NCBI GenBank assembly: GCA_022495995.1
Contig: JAFEMH010000759.1
Span: forward strand, 310,001-374,000
Direction of reading: 5' to 3'
Length of the DNA: 64,000 nt
Source: Adenophora triphylla var. japonica
Taxonomy: Eukaryota > Streptophyta > Magnoliopsida > Asterales > Campanulaceae
Numbering within the stretch: the stretch's first letter is position 1; each line of letters starts with the position of its first letter. Position numbers and translations under genes: made by a program. Positions 1-10,199 of the stretch are shown here, piece by piece. The notes beneath the pieces are model-generated. The model was not told where the DNA came from and ran no database searches. It saw only the letters and a program-made list of their open reading frames with translations.

Positions 1-2090
1 AGGCAAGTTCACTCCTTTTGAACCCAATTTCCAGCTCTTCCTCCGGCCGTGGCGGGGATGGAGAAAACCTTCTCTAATGTCCGAATTTGGAGAGACAATC
101 GCCTACTAGCGGGAGGTTCCTCCCCAATGAAATTAATGTCATAGTCCCCAAAATCGTCATCATTATTATCTCTTTCATTCCCGTCTGGTCCCCGCGTGTG
201 TCGTGCCCGCCGCCGATCATTGTTATTGGGGGCGTATTGTTTCCCTTAACCCACTTCGTTAGCTCCCGTTATTAATTTTCTCATTGATTACTCGCCACTG
301 AAACAATCCTCGCCGCGTGCCCGCGGTCGTTGTGAAACTCACGTAATTTAAGTCTACTCCTCTCATTTGGCTTTCGAAGCATTGGGGGAGGAGGAGGAAA
401 GTCTCGAGGTTTCTCATGATCACCACCCTCGGGTCGGTGAGCTCGTGTAAACCGTTTCGGCCACGGCCTTTTGAGCCTTTCCGATCCCCTACCTCGTTTT
501 TGCCCCGATTATTGGCCCGAGCGGGCTCGGGTGGTCTCCGGACTTGGCTTATCCTTTCTTTCGCAGTAAGCTCGTGGAGCGGCACACTAGGCTCTTCGGC
601 GAGGCAATGGCCGAGGCCCTTTCATACATTTCCTCCATCGATTTAGGTTTGCTGAGGCAAAATTCATTTTGAGGAAGGAGTTACCGAGGCCGCCCTCAAA
701 ACATAGTCTCGATATCACTCTCGTCCCGTGTCCACAATCTCCTCGCTCACCTTCCCGAACCGGGATATATAATCTTTTGTAGGCTCATTTGGTGCCTCGC
801 TGACACGGACAAGATCTCGTTTTCGTCTAGCGGAACACTGCTCCGGCAAAGGCATTGAGGAAGAGGACTCGAATCGATCGAATGACTGGATACACCGGGC
901 TTTGAGGGCTAGCATCCAAGATAGGCCTCGCTGAAGGTCGCAGTAAGGCTTTGCACATCACCGACTCATCCGCGGAGAATAAAGCCATCTCGGCCTCAAA
1001 TCTTCCCATATGACTCTCGCATTTTTGGATCCGTCATAGGTGTCCATCTCGGGGGTTTCGCTTCTTCGGATAGGTGCCTCGCGCAATTTTATCGCCGAAG
1101 GCGTCCATAGTGCGGCCACACTTCGGGCAGCCTTCCGATGGGTTTCCCACATCTTCTGCATTGAATTCCACAAACTCGGGGTTCGATCATCAACCTTTTG
1201 CTTTAGCTCGTGGAGCCACGGCCTTCTCTCGGCCTGAGCCAAAGGTCCGGCTTGACTTCGCACGGCGATTTGATCGTGCCTCTTCCCCTTTCCTCGCTAT
1301 CATCTACATGCACCACGCTCCGTCCGGCCGGCCGTCCGCGCCAAGGGCCGGGTCAACCCGGCTTGCCCCTACGCCTTGACTAGCAAGCGAGTGTGCGGGA
1401 GCTCGCTGGGAGAACCTTTGTGACCCTCGAGGGAACTCGTAGCCCTCCATTGGCCTCTATTTCAAATATTTCCATCTCCGCGTCGTTGATGGCCACGGCC
1501 TCCGCGACCGCCTGATTTTGAGGCTAGGATTTCCTTCCTTCTCGTGATCCGTTCCTGGGAAAGTGGGGTGGTCGATTGGTGTTTTTATGCGAGCTTGGGG
1601 AGTTTTTGGGCTAGTGTTTAGTAGGGCTTGGGCTTTCTCAAAGACGGGCTTCCTCGCTAATAACCGTGGAGAGCTCGTTGAGCCGGGGATTTTGAGGCCG
1701 AGAATGGGCCCCCATTCTCGTTGAAGACAGAGTTGGTTTGCCTTTCCCTATTGTTATTGGAGGGTTCGGCTTGGTTTTCCTCCTCTATAGTTAAATGACC
1801 AAAGATTTTTTAGAATTTGAGACATGTCACGTAAAGGTGAAAATAACTCGAAAAGAAGTGTCTTTTGACAATCGGTTGTTTAGACTACAAGGTGTGTCCG
1901 AAAACAAAAGTTTTTAAATGGGAAAAACTTAGTGACGTAAAATAGAAGAGCCTTTCTAAGACCGAATTTGTTTAGGACACGTGAGGTGCCTTGAAAACAA
2001 AAGATTTTTAACGAGAAACGAAAGAAAGTCGGCTTCCTAAGAATGGAACCACCGATGACGCCACAGCCTTTTCGGGGTCGAGCGGTTCAA
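1..2090 (-). pseudogene. decayed Ty3/gypsy gag region
   Basis: GC-rich stretch whose minus strand gives frame-broken pieces of a plant gypsy gag. At about 1263-960 there is a stretch including TYDGSK. At about 1009-830 there is ADESVMCKA. At about 915-715 there is RRKRDLVRV followed by NEPTKDYISRFGK, the usual gag core order (YDG, then MCRAF, then RRK and the ISRF block). A further piece at about 585-259 includes PLHELTAKERI. Several frameshifts and stops separate the pieces, so no gag protein can be made. Pol would lie left of the window. The order of the LTR-like end (to 2880) and then gag fits a minus-strand element. Family level is fairly sure; lineage is not. Confidence 0.6.
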
Positions 2091-2094
2091 GGAT

Positions 2095-2880
2095 ATCTGG
2101 CTAGGATATATTTGGTGGTTTTGTGTACCTAGATCACAACACAAACAAGCACCGTTAAGGTCAAAGTTGGATGTTACTCCAACTCAGCCCTCGGAGTGTG
2201 AGAGTAAGAATACTGAGTAATAAGGCTTTGAATACCTTTGGAGTGTGTGTGTTTAGGGGTAGAGAGTAAAAGAGCTTACTCAATTGTATATGGAACTTAC
2301 CTTGCCCAAGGGGGTAAAGGCCTTCTATTTATAGGCAATGCCACGGTGCTTGTTGAGGTAAGCACGAGATCACCCTAGGGGCACTTTGGTATTTGACCGC
2401 CTACACGTGTCCGCAGCCTAATTGGGCCTCGTCGGGGAGGGAACATTGATCGTCTGTGGACATGGCCGAAAGGGACATGAGCCGTGTAGCCGCTTATTGC
2501 ATTAAATGGAATAGTAGGCGCGGACCGAGCCGCATTGAATGCGTGATGGGGAGCCGGCAAGTGGCCCGTCGTGAGCGCAGCTAACTTGCTCGCAAGGCTT
2601 GACATTAACCGGAAGCAGCATGTGCCCGCGGTCAACGTTGTGCCCGCGGTCAAAGATATATGACGCGAGCACGGTTGATGCGGACATGACTCATGCGGGC
2701 ACAGATCCAGCGAGCAGGGTTCCAATGGTCCTCGACGGGGACGAACCGAGGAGGGACACGGTCTTGACCACAAGGACCTATTTGTCCGCGGTCTTCCCTC
2801 CAGCGGTCTAGGAACTGCTACGTCACTGGTTCCTTGGACTAGACCGAGCGCGGGCCCGGTCCAGTAGATCCGGGCTCATC
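2095..2880 (-). repeat. LTR-like end of the left-edge gypsy element
   Basis: Read on the minus strand, this begins TGATGAGCCCGG at 2880 and has a TATA box (CTATAAATAG) at 2334-2325. GACCGCGGGC-type motifs repeat upstream of it (2624-2633, 2642-2651, a variant at 2785-2793). Gag remains follow downstream. No second copy lies in the window, so the lower boundary near 2095 is approximate and the LTR identity is inferred from position and promoter layout. Confidence 0.45.
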
Positions 2881-3530
2881 AATAGGTTTTCCAAATATAG
2901 TGGATTTATGTTAATAAAAAGTACAATTGTTAAAATGAAAGTCGGGTAAAAGTATAACGGACGGATGAAACGGAGTTATATAGACAAAAAAAATTATCAA
3001 TAAATACTTCAATAGAGTTCAAATATACCACCTTTTGTACTCTCTTACCCTAAACGAATGTCCTAATTAAAGAAATTTGTCAAAAAAAAAACTTTGTTCT
3101 ACTATACACTTTTAGCAAAAAAAAAAAAATCACTAGTCATTTTATTATCATAAGACTATATATTTAGAAAATGAATAACAAGAATATTTATGCATCACAT
3201 ATTTTTAGAAAATGGATAACAAGAATATTCATTTAATTTAGTGACAAAGGTGGTAATCTGTTATATTTTCAGAGTGCCCTAAAATAAAATTTGAACATTA
3301 AATTAGGGACATAGATAGTAATATATTACATTATCAAGAGTGTCCCAAAAATAAAATTTGAACATTCATTATTTAGGAACTTCATTTAGGGACAAAGGTA
3401 GTAATAAGTGTCCCTAAAATAAAATTTGGCATTCATTTAGGGGCTTCATTTATTTAGGGACAGAGGCAGTAATATATTGAGTGCCATTTATAATCTTACA
3501 TCATCATACATGTCATAAATGATGCTAATC
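2881..3530. other. AT-rich spacer with degenerate direct repeats
   Basis: No gene is visible. From about 3157 a unit like AATAACAAGAATATT is repeated. From about 3240 to 3480 there are three or four imperfect copies of a 70-90 bp block containing 'AGGGACAAAGGTAGTAAT' and 'CCTAAAATAAAATTTG'. They may be remnants of an old mobile element, but no ends can be assigned. Confidence 0.5.
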
Positions 3531-3545
3531 TGACAGATTATAAGT

Positions 3546-3884
3546 GTTTTTTTTTTTTGATACCTGGGTTCCGCCGAAGAGTTAGTCACCAGACCACTCA
3601 CAGGCCCATGATGTCTCGGAGGTAAATTGCGGATATGCCCAAATCAGCCGGGGTGGCAGCACCCCTTATACTCCTGGCCCCAAGGGAGCCCTCCTACAAC
3701 GCGGTAGTTGAACTCCCCAACACTGAGGTTGCAAGCCCAGCAATGCCGCTTCCTTAACTAAATGGATGTGCCCGGGAGGCTCCTAAGAACCCTGAAACCC
3801 AAGAAAGAAATTAATCCAGATTTCAATCGAACCTATACTCCCTACGAAGCCACCCAAGATACCATTGGGCCATGGCCCATTAGG
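3546..3884 (-). mobile_element. tRNA-derived SINE with target-site duplication
   Basis: On the minus strand the element starts near 3884. An A-box-like string TGGCCCAATGGT lies at 3872-3861 and a B-box-like string GGTTCGATTGA at 3833-3823, spaced as in a tRNA-type polymerase III promoter. It ends in an A run (T run on the plus strand, about 3547-3558). It is flanked by a 15-bp direct repeat with one mismatch, TGACAGATTATAAGT at 3531-3545 and TGACAAATTATAAGT at 3885-3899. Promoter boxes, tail and duplication together make this a nearly complete, about 340-bp SINE. The family name is not known. Confidence 0.85.
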
Positions 3885-4149
3885 TGACAAATTATAAGTT
3901 GTGCACAACATAAAAGTGATATAGAACATTTGGACTCATAGTATAATGGAAGTGATTGGATGAGTGAAATGCTGGTTGTTTATCAGGCATGAACACAAGT
4001 TGTTTGATGAAATTCCTCAGTCAAGAAAATCAAACTGAAAATTCTTCAACACCATATACAAAACACATGTTGACCAAACACATAGTAGGAAAGGTGAAAG
4101 TGCAGAAATCTCGTTAACTACTCTAAAACATATATTGCCTGATGGAGCT

Positions 4150-5026
4150 TCAGACGCCAGTCGATCCAAACCCACCAGCACCTCTAACGGTTGAATCCAA
4201 ATCATCAACCTCCATCACCTCCGGCGTCACAATTTTCTCAATGATCAATTGAGCAATCCTGTCACCAACTTTAACTTCAAAATCAACATCAGAATGGTTG
4301 AACAGTATCACCCCAACTGGTCCTCTGTAGTCAGCATCGATCACGCCAGCCCCAACATCAATAGAATGCTTCCATGTCAGACCCGATCGTGGCGCTGTAG
4401 TAAACAACAAACAATTTCTTTATATAAATTACTATCTCCGTCCCAAATTAAATGTCAGATTAGGTTAAGGGTCATTTTGAAAATGTGATTTTTAACAGAT
4501 AGTATTCACTTCCAAAATTTTAGCTTTGCAAAAAATATAATGAACTATAAAAAAAGGTTGGAAAAAAAATTATTAGGGACAGTTATTTGAATGAGAAGTT
4601 TCAAAAGTTCATTCATTTTGGGATAAAAAAAACATTCAATTTGAAAGAGGAGTAACTAATATTACAAAATCAATTGAACATTTATGTTAATTCATGTCTA
4701 TTTGGAGATAAAGTATGAACAATTACCTACACGAGCGTATGTTCCTTGAGGAACTGCTATACTCAAATCAGTCGGAACTAGGGCTTTGCCTCTAGCCGGA
4801 ACTTTCGTCGCGGTTGCACTGCATGCATCAAGATGATTAGGGCAAAAACATTATGTTAATGATCGAATCAGTCGATCAATAAATTATGGAATGACTGATT
4901 ACAAATTGGTTACCTGGAGAGATCGTAGCCGGCGGAAAGAGGGGAACCTCTTGAGGGCAAGACAGCGTTTTCCGATAGCTTTTTCACTCGGAAAAATGGG
5001 ATTTCTTGGTGTTGTGGCGAAGCCAT
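4150..5026 (-). CDS. DUT: dUTP diphosphatase (dUTPase)
   Basis: Hydrolyses dUTP to dUMP and pyrophosphate, keeping uracil out of DNA and supplying dTMP synthesis. It joins three exons on the minus strand: 5026-4914, 4818-4727 and 4394-4150, all with GT/AG borders and matching phases, giving 149 residues, close to the usual plant size. All five family motifs are present in order: AGYDLS (about residue 32), PRSGL (about 70), [13 protein letters not shown] (about 85), GDRIAQLI (about 115), and the C-terminal [10 protein letters not shown] arm that closes over the substrate. The start chosen is the ATG at 5026 ([16 protein letters not shown]), where family similarity begins. The frame stays open upstream to 5266 with another ATG at 5182, but E2F-like sites lie in that stretch. 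The gene looks intact. A MITE sits in intron 2. Confidence 0.93.
4432..4652. mobile_element. degenerate Stowaway-like MITE in dUTPase intron 2
   Basis: The left end (CTATCTCCGTCCCAAATT) and the inverted right end (CTCCTCTTTCAAATTGAAT) are imperfect inverted repeats of the common 'CTCCCTCCGTCCC' Stowaway type. Each is flanked by TA (4430-4431 and 4653-4654). It is about 221 bp and lies entirely in the second intron, so the coding sequence is not affected. Confidence 0.6.
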
Positions 5027-5132
5027 TATCGGTGGAAGTGGAGATTGGGATGGGAATCGAATTGTGTATATGCAGAGAAGATGAGAAACTGGGTGTAATT
5101 GGAAATGGTGGGGTTTACATCGACTGAGATTA

Positions 5133-5182
5133 CCGGGCGCGAAAGATAAATCAGGCCTAATGGCGCCAATTATTCCCGCCAT
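5133..5182 (-). promoter_or_regulatory. E2F-like site cluster upstream of dUTPase
   Basis: On the minus strand TTTCGCGCCC lies at 5144-5135 and fits the E2F consensus TTTSSCGC. TTGGCGCC-type and TTCCCGCC-type strings follow at about 5163-5180. They lie roughly 110-155 bp upstream of the chosen dUTPase start. S-phase genes of nucleotide metabolism are typical E2F targets, so this fits cell-cycle control. The binding itself is inferred. Confidence 0.55.
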
Positions 5183-5327
5183 ATTTTTTGCGTGCTCCGA
5201 TTTTGTGACGTTTGCCGCTTCTTTGTTTAGCACTAGGGTACATAAAATCCGAACATATGGAATCACAATTCACAAACATATTACACTCGCAGCTTTATTT
5301 ATTTGTGTTAGATGAAACTGTGGGAGT

Positions 5328-5756
5328 CAGGCGGACGCAGAAAATTAAGTAAGGGGGACCAAAATTCTTTGGAGTAAAGGATTGAAGATGGGGCCTCCAA
5401 AAAAATTTTTTGGCTATTTTTTTCACATGCAATACAACTTTAGTGCGACTAAAGGAGAAGGAGAAAAAATCTTAGCTCCAACAGAAATTACAGATAGTTA
5501 CCATTTTGCTTAATATCCGAAACAAAATCAAAACATCAAGCACCATAGAAACAATGAACAATTATTAAGTCCAAGTAGTTAGTATGGCATGTCTAAATAC
5601 AAAAGAAATACTTCCGTCCTTAAATGAATGTCGAAAAAAAATTTCAAATTTACTCTTGAATCAAGAGCAAAATTGAAAGAAAAAAAATGGATATTTATTT
5701 TGGGAGAGAGAGAGAGTAATGACAAGCATAATACAGAGGGAGTAATGACAAGCATA

Positions 5757-5791
<35 letters not shown>

Positions 5792-5840
5792 TCAAGCAGG
5801 GCCTAATGTGCCTGTTTGGCCCTCCCTGTGTCCGCCCATG
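5328..5840. mobile_element. hAT-type non-autonomous element
   Basis: It begins CAGGCGGACGCAG and ends with the inverse of CATGGGCGGACACAG, near-matching terminal repeats of the plant hAT style. The flanks are 8 bp with one mismatch: GTGGGAGT at 5320-5327 and GCGGGAGT at 5841-5848. It is about 513 bp, has no coding capacity and carries a run of about 29 A's near 5761-5789. A Stowaway-like remnant (about 5606-5745) appears to sit inside it. Confidence 0.6.
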
Positions 5841-5949
5841 GCGGGAGTAGATATTTGGATAGAAAAGGGGAAAAAATATGTTATTTCTAGTTATTAGAAA
5901 AAAAGTATTTTTTAATGTGTGATAATATTTTTCATAAATAAGGGAAACT

Positions 5950-6450
5950 TCGAATGTGATAACATTGGCTAACATATCTTTTGGAAATCAATCTTAAAGG
6001 AGGGTTATGAATATCAATATTAAATCCTTGTATATATGAATTAATAAAAACATTTGAAAAAGGTCATATCCAACAAACCTTCTATATATCAACATCAAAT
6101 GGTTCTTGATATCAATAATAAAACCTTATGAATATTAATTAATAAGTACATTTAAAAAAAGTCATGGCCAAAAAACCTCTTGTATATCAGTCTTAAAGGC
6201 TTCTGGATATCAATATTAGAGTCTTTTGAATATGAAATAACAAGCACATTTGACCAAGATCATGACTAACAAACCTTTTGGATATCAACCTCATATGGTT
6301 CTGAAATTCAATATTAACCCTTCTTGATATAAATTAAAAAAATAAATTTGAACAAAGTCATGGCCAACAGACCTTTTGAATATCAATCTTAAAAGGTTTC
6401 TGGATATCCAGAAGTCTTTGACATTGATATCCATAAGGTTTGTTGGCGAA
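5950..6450. repeat. 98-bp tandem repeat array, about five copies
   Basis: A marker string resembling GTCATGGCCAACAAACC recurs near 5965, 6063, 6161, 6259 and 6357, that is every 98 bp. Each copy also carries GATATCAAT...AAAGG and ATGAATTAATAA blocks. Copies are diverged by roughly 15-25% by eye. It is AT-rich and non-coding, with the look of an old local satellite. Confidence 0.75.
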
Positions 6451-6839
6451 GAAAATTTTGAGACCTACAAAAATCACTTAAAGAATGTCTATGCCAAAGA
6501 AAGCAATTATTTCAAGATTATTAGCCCTCACCGAAATTATATAAGCGTATTTCTTCCTAATTCTTACAGCCTTCCCATGCCATTTCATTGAAGAGTTAAA
6601 CACCCGAGTTTAATCACCCAATAGAAAATAAATCATCTACATACAAAAAAAACAAAGAACAAAATGATCATGAATATCCACACACTTGAAAGTCCAAACA
6701 TAACAATTCCAAGCACTCGCTTGAAGCAACTTTTAGTCAATTTGGTTTAAAAAATGGACGATCAAACCAAACTGAAACAGTACAACCGAATCTCAATTTT
6801 ACAAATAGACGCTACTTTATTTAGAGAAGTAGATTATAC
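6451..6839. other. no gene seen
   Basis: AT-rich sequence between the 98-bp array and the OEP16-2-like fragment. Part of it may be intron sequence downstream (on the minus strand) of that fragment's last recognisable exon. No ends or motifs could be assigned. Confidence 0.4.
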
Positions 6840-7254
6840 CTTCTTCAGGGCGGCGATCTCCGTCGGCATCCCCCCATTATCTCCACCAGTACCTACAACC
6901 ACATCACAAAGAACAACATATGCAACGTTAAACACAAACAGACACACTAATGAATTAACAAGGAAGCTAGTTAATTATTAATCTCAATTTCAATAGTAGT
7001 AAAATAAGCCTCCCGTGAAACAACCTGAACTGCCCCAATCTACAACAAAATCAATCCAGATTGAACTAATTAACAGATTATGTACACCATATTAAAGCAA
7101 ATTATATATGTAACCATACTGTGTGTGTGCGTGAGAAAGAGAGAGAGGGGGGACAGATAGTAGGTACACCGACGGCTTTGACGAAGCTTTCATTGATGCG
7201 GTTAAGGAGAGGATGACCTAAATAAAAAAGGCCGCCCTTATCGAATGGGGGAAT
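6840..7254 (-). pseudogene. OEP16-2-like: OEP16-2-like outer-envelope channel fragment
   Basis: Three exon-like blocks on the minus strand match the N-terminal part of plant OEP16-2, a Tim17/22/23-superfamily plastid outer-envelope protein for amino acids and precursors. 7254-7168 encodes IPPFDKGGLFYLGHPLLNRI followed by NESFVKAVG. 7039-6989 encodes IGAVQVVSREAYFTTIE. 6892-6840 encodes TGGDNGGMPTEIAALKK. Most borders show AG/GT, but the middle block has no GT donor, and the frame upstream of 7254 meets stops before any ATG. The rest of the protein (the membrane domain) is missing. The block starting near 7490 on the minus strand, with a GA repeat, looks like the original 5' leader. Clearly a non-functional fragment. 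Confidence 0.75.
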
Positions 7255-7428
7255 CTAATCAAGCTATGATCTTGTCTCCAAATTGTGTCCCATATTTCTT
7301 CTTCGATTCTTCAGAAACCTCTCAAAATCAAAATTGCGTGTGTGTGTGTGTGAAGAACAGAGTTGGGCGGACTGAGTGGCACTTCCTTTTCGTTCAAACC
7401 TCCACGCACTCCATTCTTTTGCCCAATT

Positions 7429-7430
<2 letters not shown>

Positions 7431-7463
<33 letters not shown>
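7431..7463. repeat. (CT)n microsatellite
   Basis: About 30 bp of pure CT on the plus strand, GA on the minus strand. It lies in what appears to be the 5' leader of the OEP16-2-like fragment. GA-rich leaders are common in plant genes. Confidence 0.85.
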
Positions 7464-7469
<6 letters not shown>

Positions 7470-7582
7470 GCTTCTAACTCAACTATGATATTATGAACAA
7501 CCTAATTCACTCCAAAATAAAATGATATCAAAAACATATTCAAATCCAAAAACTAAACTTTATAATGAGCGAACTAAATTAC

Positions 7583-7916
7583 CTTTCTAAAGTCCCGAGA
7601 TTGAACCGAATCGAAAATCGGTCAGAGCTTATCAAAGTCCTGTGAGATCTCAAATGTTACAAGTAGATAGAAAAATTTAAAAAGATGTGAATGAATTGAA
7701 TTGAATTGAATTTAGATAATGGAGTACCTTGGAAGATTGAATTGGGCTTCTAAGAGAGGATAAGAGGAAGTAGAGAAGTTGTTCGCCCAATTTAGGGTTT
7801 GAATGGCGGAAGAGTTCGACGATAGGAGTGCCGCCGGTGTTGGATCCGACGCCGATGGCAATTGGTGTACATTGCACTCTTTAGCTCAATCTATCTCTCT
7901 CCTTTTCTCTGTCCAT
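7583..7916 (-). pseudogene. AUG6-like: AUG6 (augmin subunit 6) N-terminal fragment
   Basis: Augmin subunit 6 belongs to the eight-protein complex that nucleates new microtubules on existing ones in the spindle and phragmoplast. Exon 1 (7916-7728) holds the start MDREKER, then [18 protein letters not shown] and [11 protein letters not shown], ending AAG|GTACTC. Exon 2 (7639-7583) encodes DFDKL, a stop, then PIFDSVQSRDFRK, between AG and GT borders. Three lesions are visible: a frame break after MDREKER leading to TAA at 7883-7881, loss of several codons before the VGSNTGG stretch, and TGA at 7624-7622 where the family has tryptophan. Nothing beyond exon 2 is present. The family match is strong and the copy is dead. 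Confidence 0.8.
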
Positions 7917-8465
7917 TGGCATTACAGCCACCACCGTCAACACTTTCTCTCTCTAAAACCTTCTAAACACTCTCTCTCTCTCTCTAAAAAATTACTTTTG
8001 TCTCTCTCTGTCTACAATTTACAGTCCTCTGGGTTGGTTCCACGATTTTGATTCTGATTGAACTTCAGTTAAAGAGATAGTAACTGCCGTGTGAGGAGTG
8101 GGTGTGATGAGTGAGAAGTTTTTTTTCAAGATTCAATCTCAGCCGTTGGATCAATTTTCCAACTTTCAATCTGAACCACCACTTATAACCTCCCTTATAT
8201 TGTATAATAGATGTATGTTGTAATTTATTTATTTTTTGTATATTTCAAAATACATATTATATTTTCAAATTAAGAAATAGTGTTAGTTAATTACGCCCTT
8301 GCTAACGTAATACTTTGCCCTAATTACTAGGAAGCAAACAAAGTAAACGCGGGCAATTGTCCCCATAATTTTTCAAATGGTTTATTTCATGCTAAAAAAT
8401 AATTTTAAAAATAAATAAGTAAATTGTCCGCTTAATATTTGAGATCCAACTGTCTCTATCATTTA
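7917..8465. other. upstream flank of the AUG6-like fragment; no gene seen
   Basis: CT-rich leader-like sequence (7920-8010) probably belongs to the original AUG6 5' region. From about 8100 on it is ordinary AT-rich spacer with no assignable feature. Confidence 0.4.
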
Positions 8466-8698
8466 GGGCTCGTTTGGTAGGCTGATAGGATTATCATATA
8501 TTAATAGTCAGAAGACTATTACTTCATGAATTAATTATACCACCCTTTTTTGGGATAAATATGAAGGGGATAAGATGTGATAAAAGGCTTTATCCAGGTT
8601 GTTAGGATTATTACACCGGTTGCATTTAATCTACCAAACATCAAGCTTAGTGGACTAATAATCCTATCCAATGCTAAGAAGCGCTACCAAACGACCAC
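8466..8698. mobile_element. Tourist-like MITE
   Basis: The left end GGGCTCGTTTGGTA and the inverted right end GTGGTCGTTTGGTA match at 12 of 14 positions. A second inverted pair (GATAGGATTAT / ATAATCCTATC) lies just inside. Flanking TTA at 8463-8465 and 8699-8701 is the PIF/Harbinger target duplication. It is 233 bp and non-coding. Confidence 0.75.
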
Positions 8699-8881
8699 TT
8701 AGTGATATTTTAAGTGATATTTTAGTGATGTTTTCCCTATTTTCAAATAAACATTAAAATCACATAAACACCACTAATCTTAACTCATCATACACATCGA
8801 TTTCACTCAAGTGTTGTAAATTTAATCATTAACCGCATATATTTCGAAATGAGACTTTTTTTTTAAGAAAAACTGAATACC
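8699..8881. other. short AT-rich spacer left of the Tat element
   Basis: No gene or repeat recognised. It is the immediate left flank of the gypsy LTR and does not resemble the HSL2-like sequence on the other side. Confidence 0.5.
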
Positions 8882-9617
8882 TGATGCTACCAAGCCAAAT
8901 ATGGTTGCACAGGCTGACTTGAACAGAGAAAGGGGATACTCCGGCTGTCCTCTTTGAATGGTCACCTACACACATACACAAACGTCAACTAGGCCGGGGG
9001 TGTCTCCGGCGTTACCCCTCCGACGTGAGAGTAAGTTAACTGGTCTTTAACAAGCCAATAATAATGGAGTTCTTAGAGAGAGAAAGCTTAAAAGAGTGAG
9101 AAAGAGACTAACAAATGACATTTTCCCAGTGGCTTATATACTCCCATGCACCATGTGCCTTGCACATGGGGGACACTTGTCAATAATCAACTAAAGGTGC
9201 CAACCACGCCCAAATTAGTGGAGATGCACTGTTCACCCTGTCAAGTCACTCCATATTGACGGTTATGGTAGGGTCCATATGTAATAGTCTGATATCATTC
9301 AAATTCATTAGTCACGTAAGTCGCCCAGGTGACAATCAAAGGAGAGGCGTCAATCTTCATATTGCCGCCAATCCTATCCTCCACTCAGGCAACATTCTCG
9401 CCTATTGATTCTATCAGTACATGCCACTCATAACCAAGGGGTACTTCTCGCTTGGCCTTAGTCTCACGTGCTGGTCTACGCCTGTCGCCTAATCACCTAT
9501 GTCGCCTCATCACTTTGGGCATACCTTAGCACATGTATTAAACGTATGTGGCCCATTTCGTCATGTTGGGCTTGATTTACTATTTCAGGCCCAAATCCAT
9601 TTTTCATAATCACATCA
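8882..9617 (-). repeat. 3' LTR of the Tat element
   Basis: On the minus strand it runs TGATGTGATT...GGTAGCATCA. A TATA box (TATATAAG) is near 9141-9134. GTCGCC/GGCGAC motifs cluster in U3 at about 9320-9510. It matches 29557-30292 over its whole length. Confidence 0.92.
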
Positions 9618-9632
9618 GTAGCCCCCAAGTTC
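9618..9632 (-). promoter_or_regulatory. polypurine tract of the Tat element
   Basis: On the minus strand ACTTGGGGGCTAC abuts the start of the 3' LTR. This is the expected position and composition for the plus-strand primer tract. It includes a G5 run but is not purely purine. Confidence 0.55.
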
Positions 9633-9929
9633 GAGTCAAGGCTCATTTATGGCCTTGACGAGAACTTGTCGCTTCTCGCCGAAGAAATTTTTTTGCTTCG
9701 CTGGAAAAGGAAAGATAGGAGAAATCCCATTCCGTTTAAAGGATAATGTGGTGAGAAATCAGGACCAATCAATTATCCTTACACATGTCACATTTCTGGT
9801 GGATTCCTTTGATGACTTTGACAGGACATTGATGGGACGTTTTAAAATTTGAAATCATTAAATGGGGGAAATTTAATTTTGGGGGCAAGCTGATTGCAAT
9901 TGTACAAAAACCTTTTGATATTCCTCTCA

Positions 9930-9937
9930 TATAAATA
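9930..9937 (+). promoter_or_regulatory. TATA box of the antisense gene
   Basis: TATAAATA on the plus strand, just inside the 3' LTR, followed about 30 bp on by a pyrimidine-rich leader (CTCTTCATTTTCC). It points away from the LTR and toward the antisense exons, so the antisense gene appears to have its own promoter. Use is inferred. Confidence 0.5.
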
Positions 9938-10199
9938 CTTTCCCCCTCTTCATTTTCCACTTTTTCGTCTCCTTGCTTCCTTAAACCCTCTGAGAACGTT
10001 CCGGCGATCTGTGAGCTTCTTCGGTGACCTTACTTCCTGTATTTCCAGTGGATTTCCGTCTGAATCTCTTTCCAATATTTAATCTCCATTGAATTCCGAC
10101 CACCACTCTTTAGTTTTTAACTGTTTTCCTCAATCTGGAACCAAATCCCTTCTCCCGTCTGTTGAACATTTCGGCGAATCTTCAACCTCTTCTCAACTT

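Noticed and set aside
2375..2811. several overlapping open frames on both strands
   Set aside because: GC-rich LTR sequence gives open frames by composition. They are mutually overlapping and match no family I recognise.
3823..3872. a real tRNA gene at the A/B boxes
   Set aside because: The boxes are tRNA-like, but there is no cloverleaf with acceptor-stem pairing. The A tail and flanking duplications identify a SINE.
5661..5975. open frame with a long Phe run
   Set aside because: Translation of the T-run strand of the poly(A) tract inside the hAT-type element.
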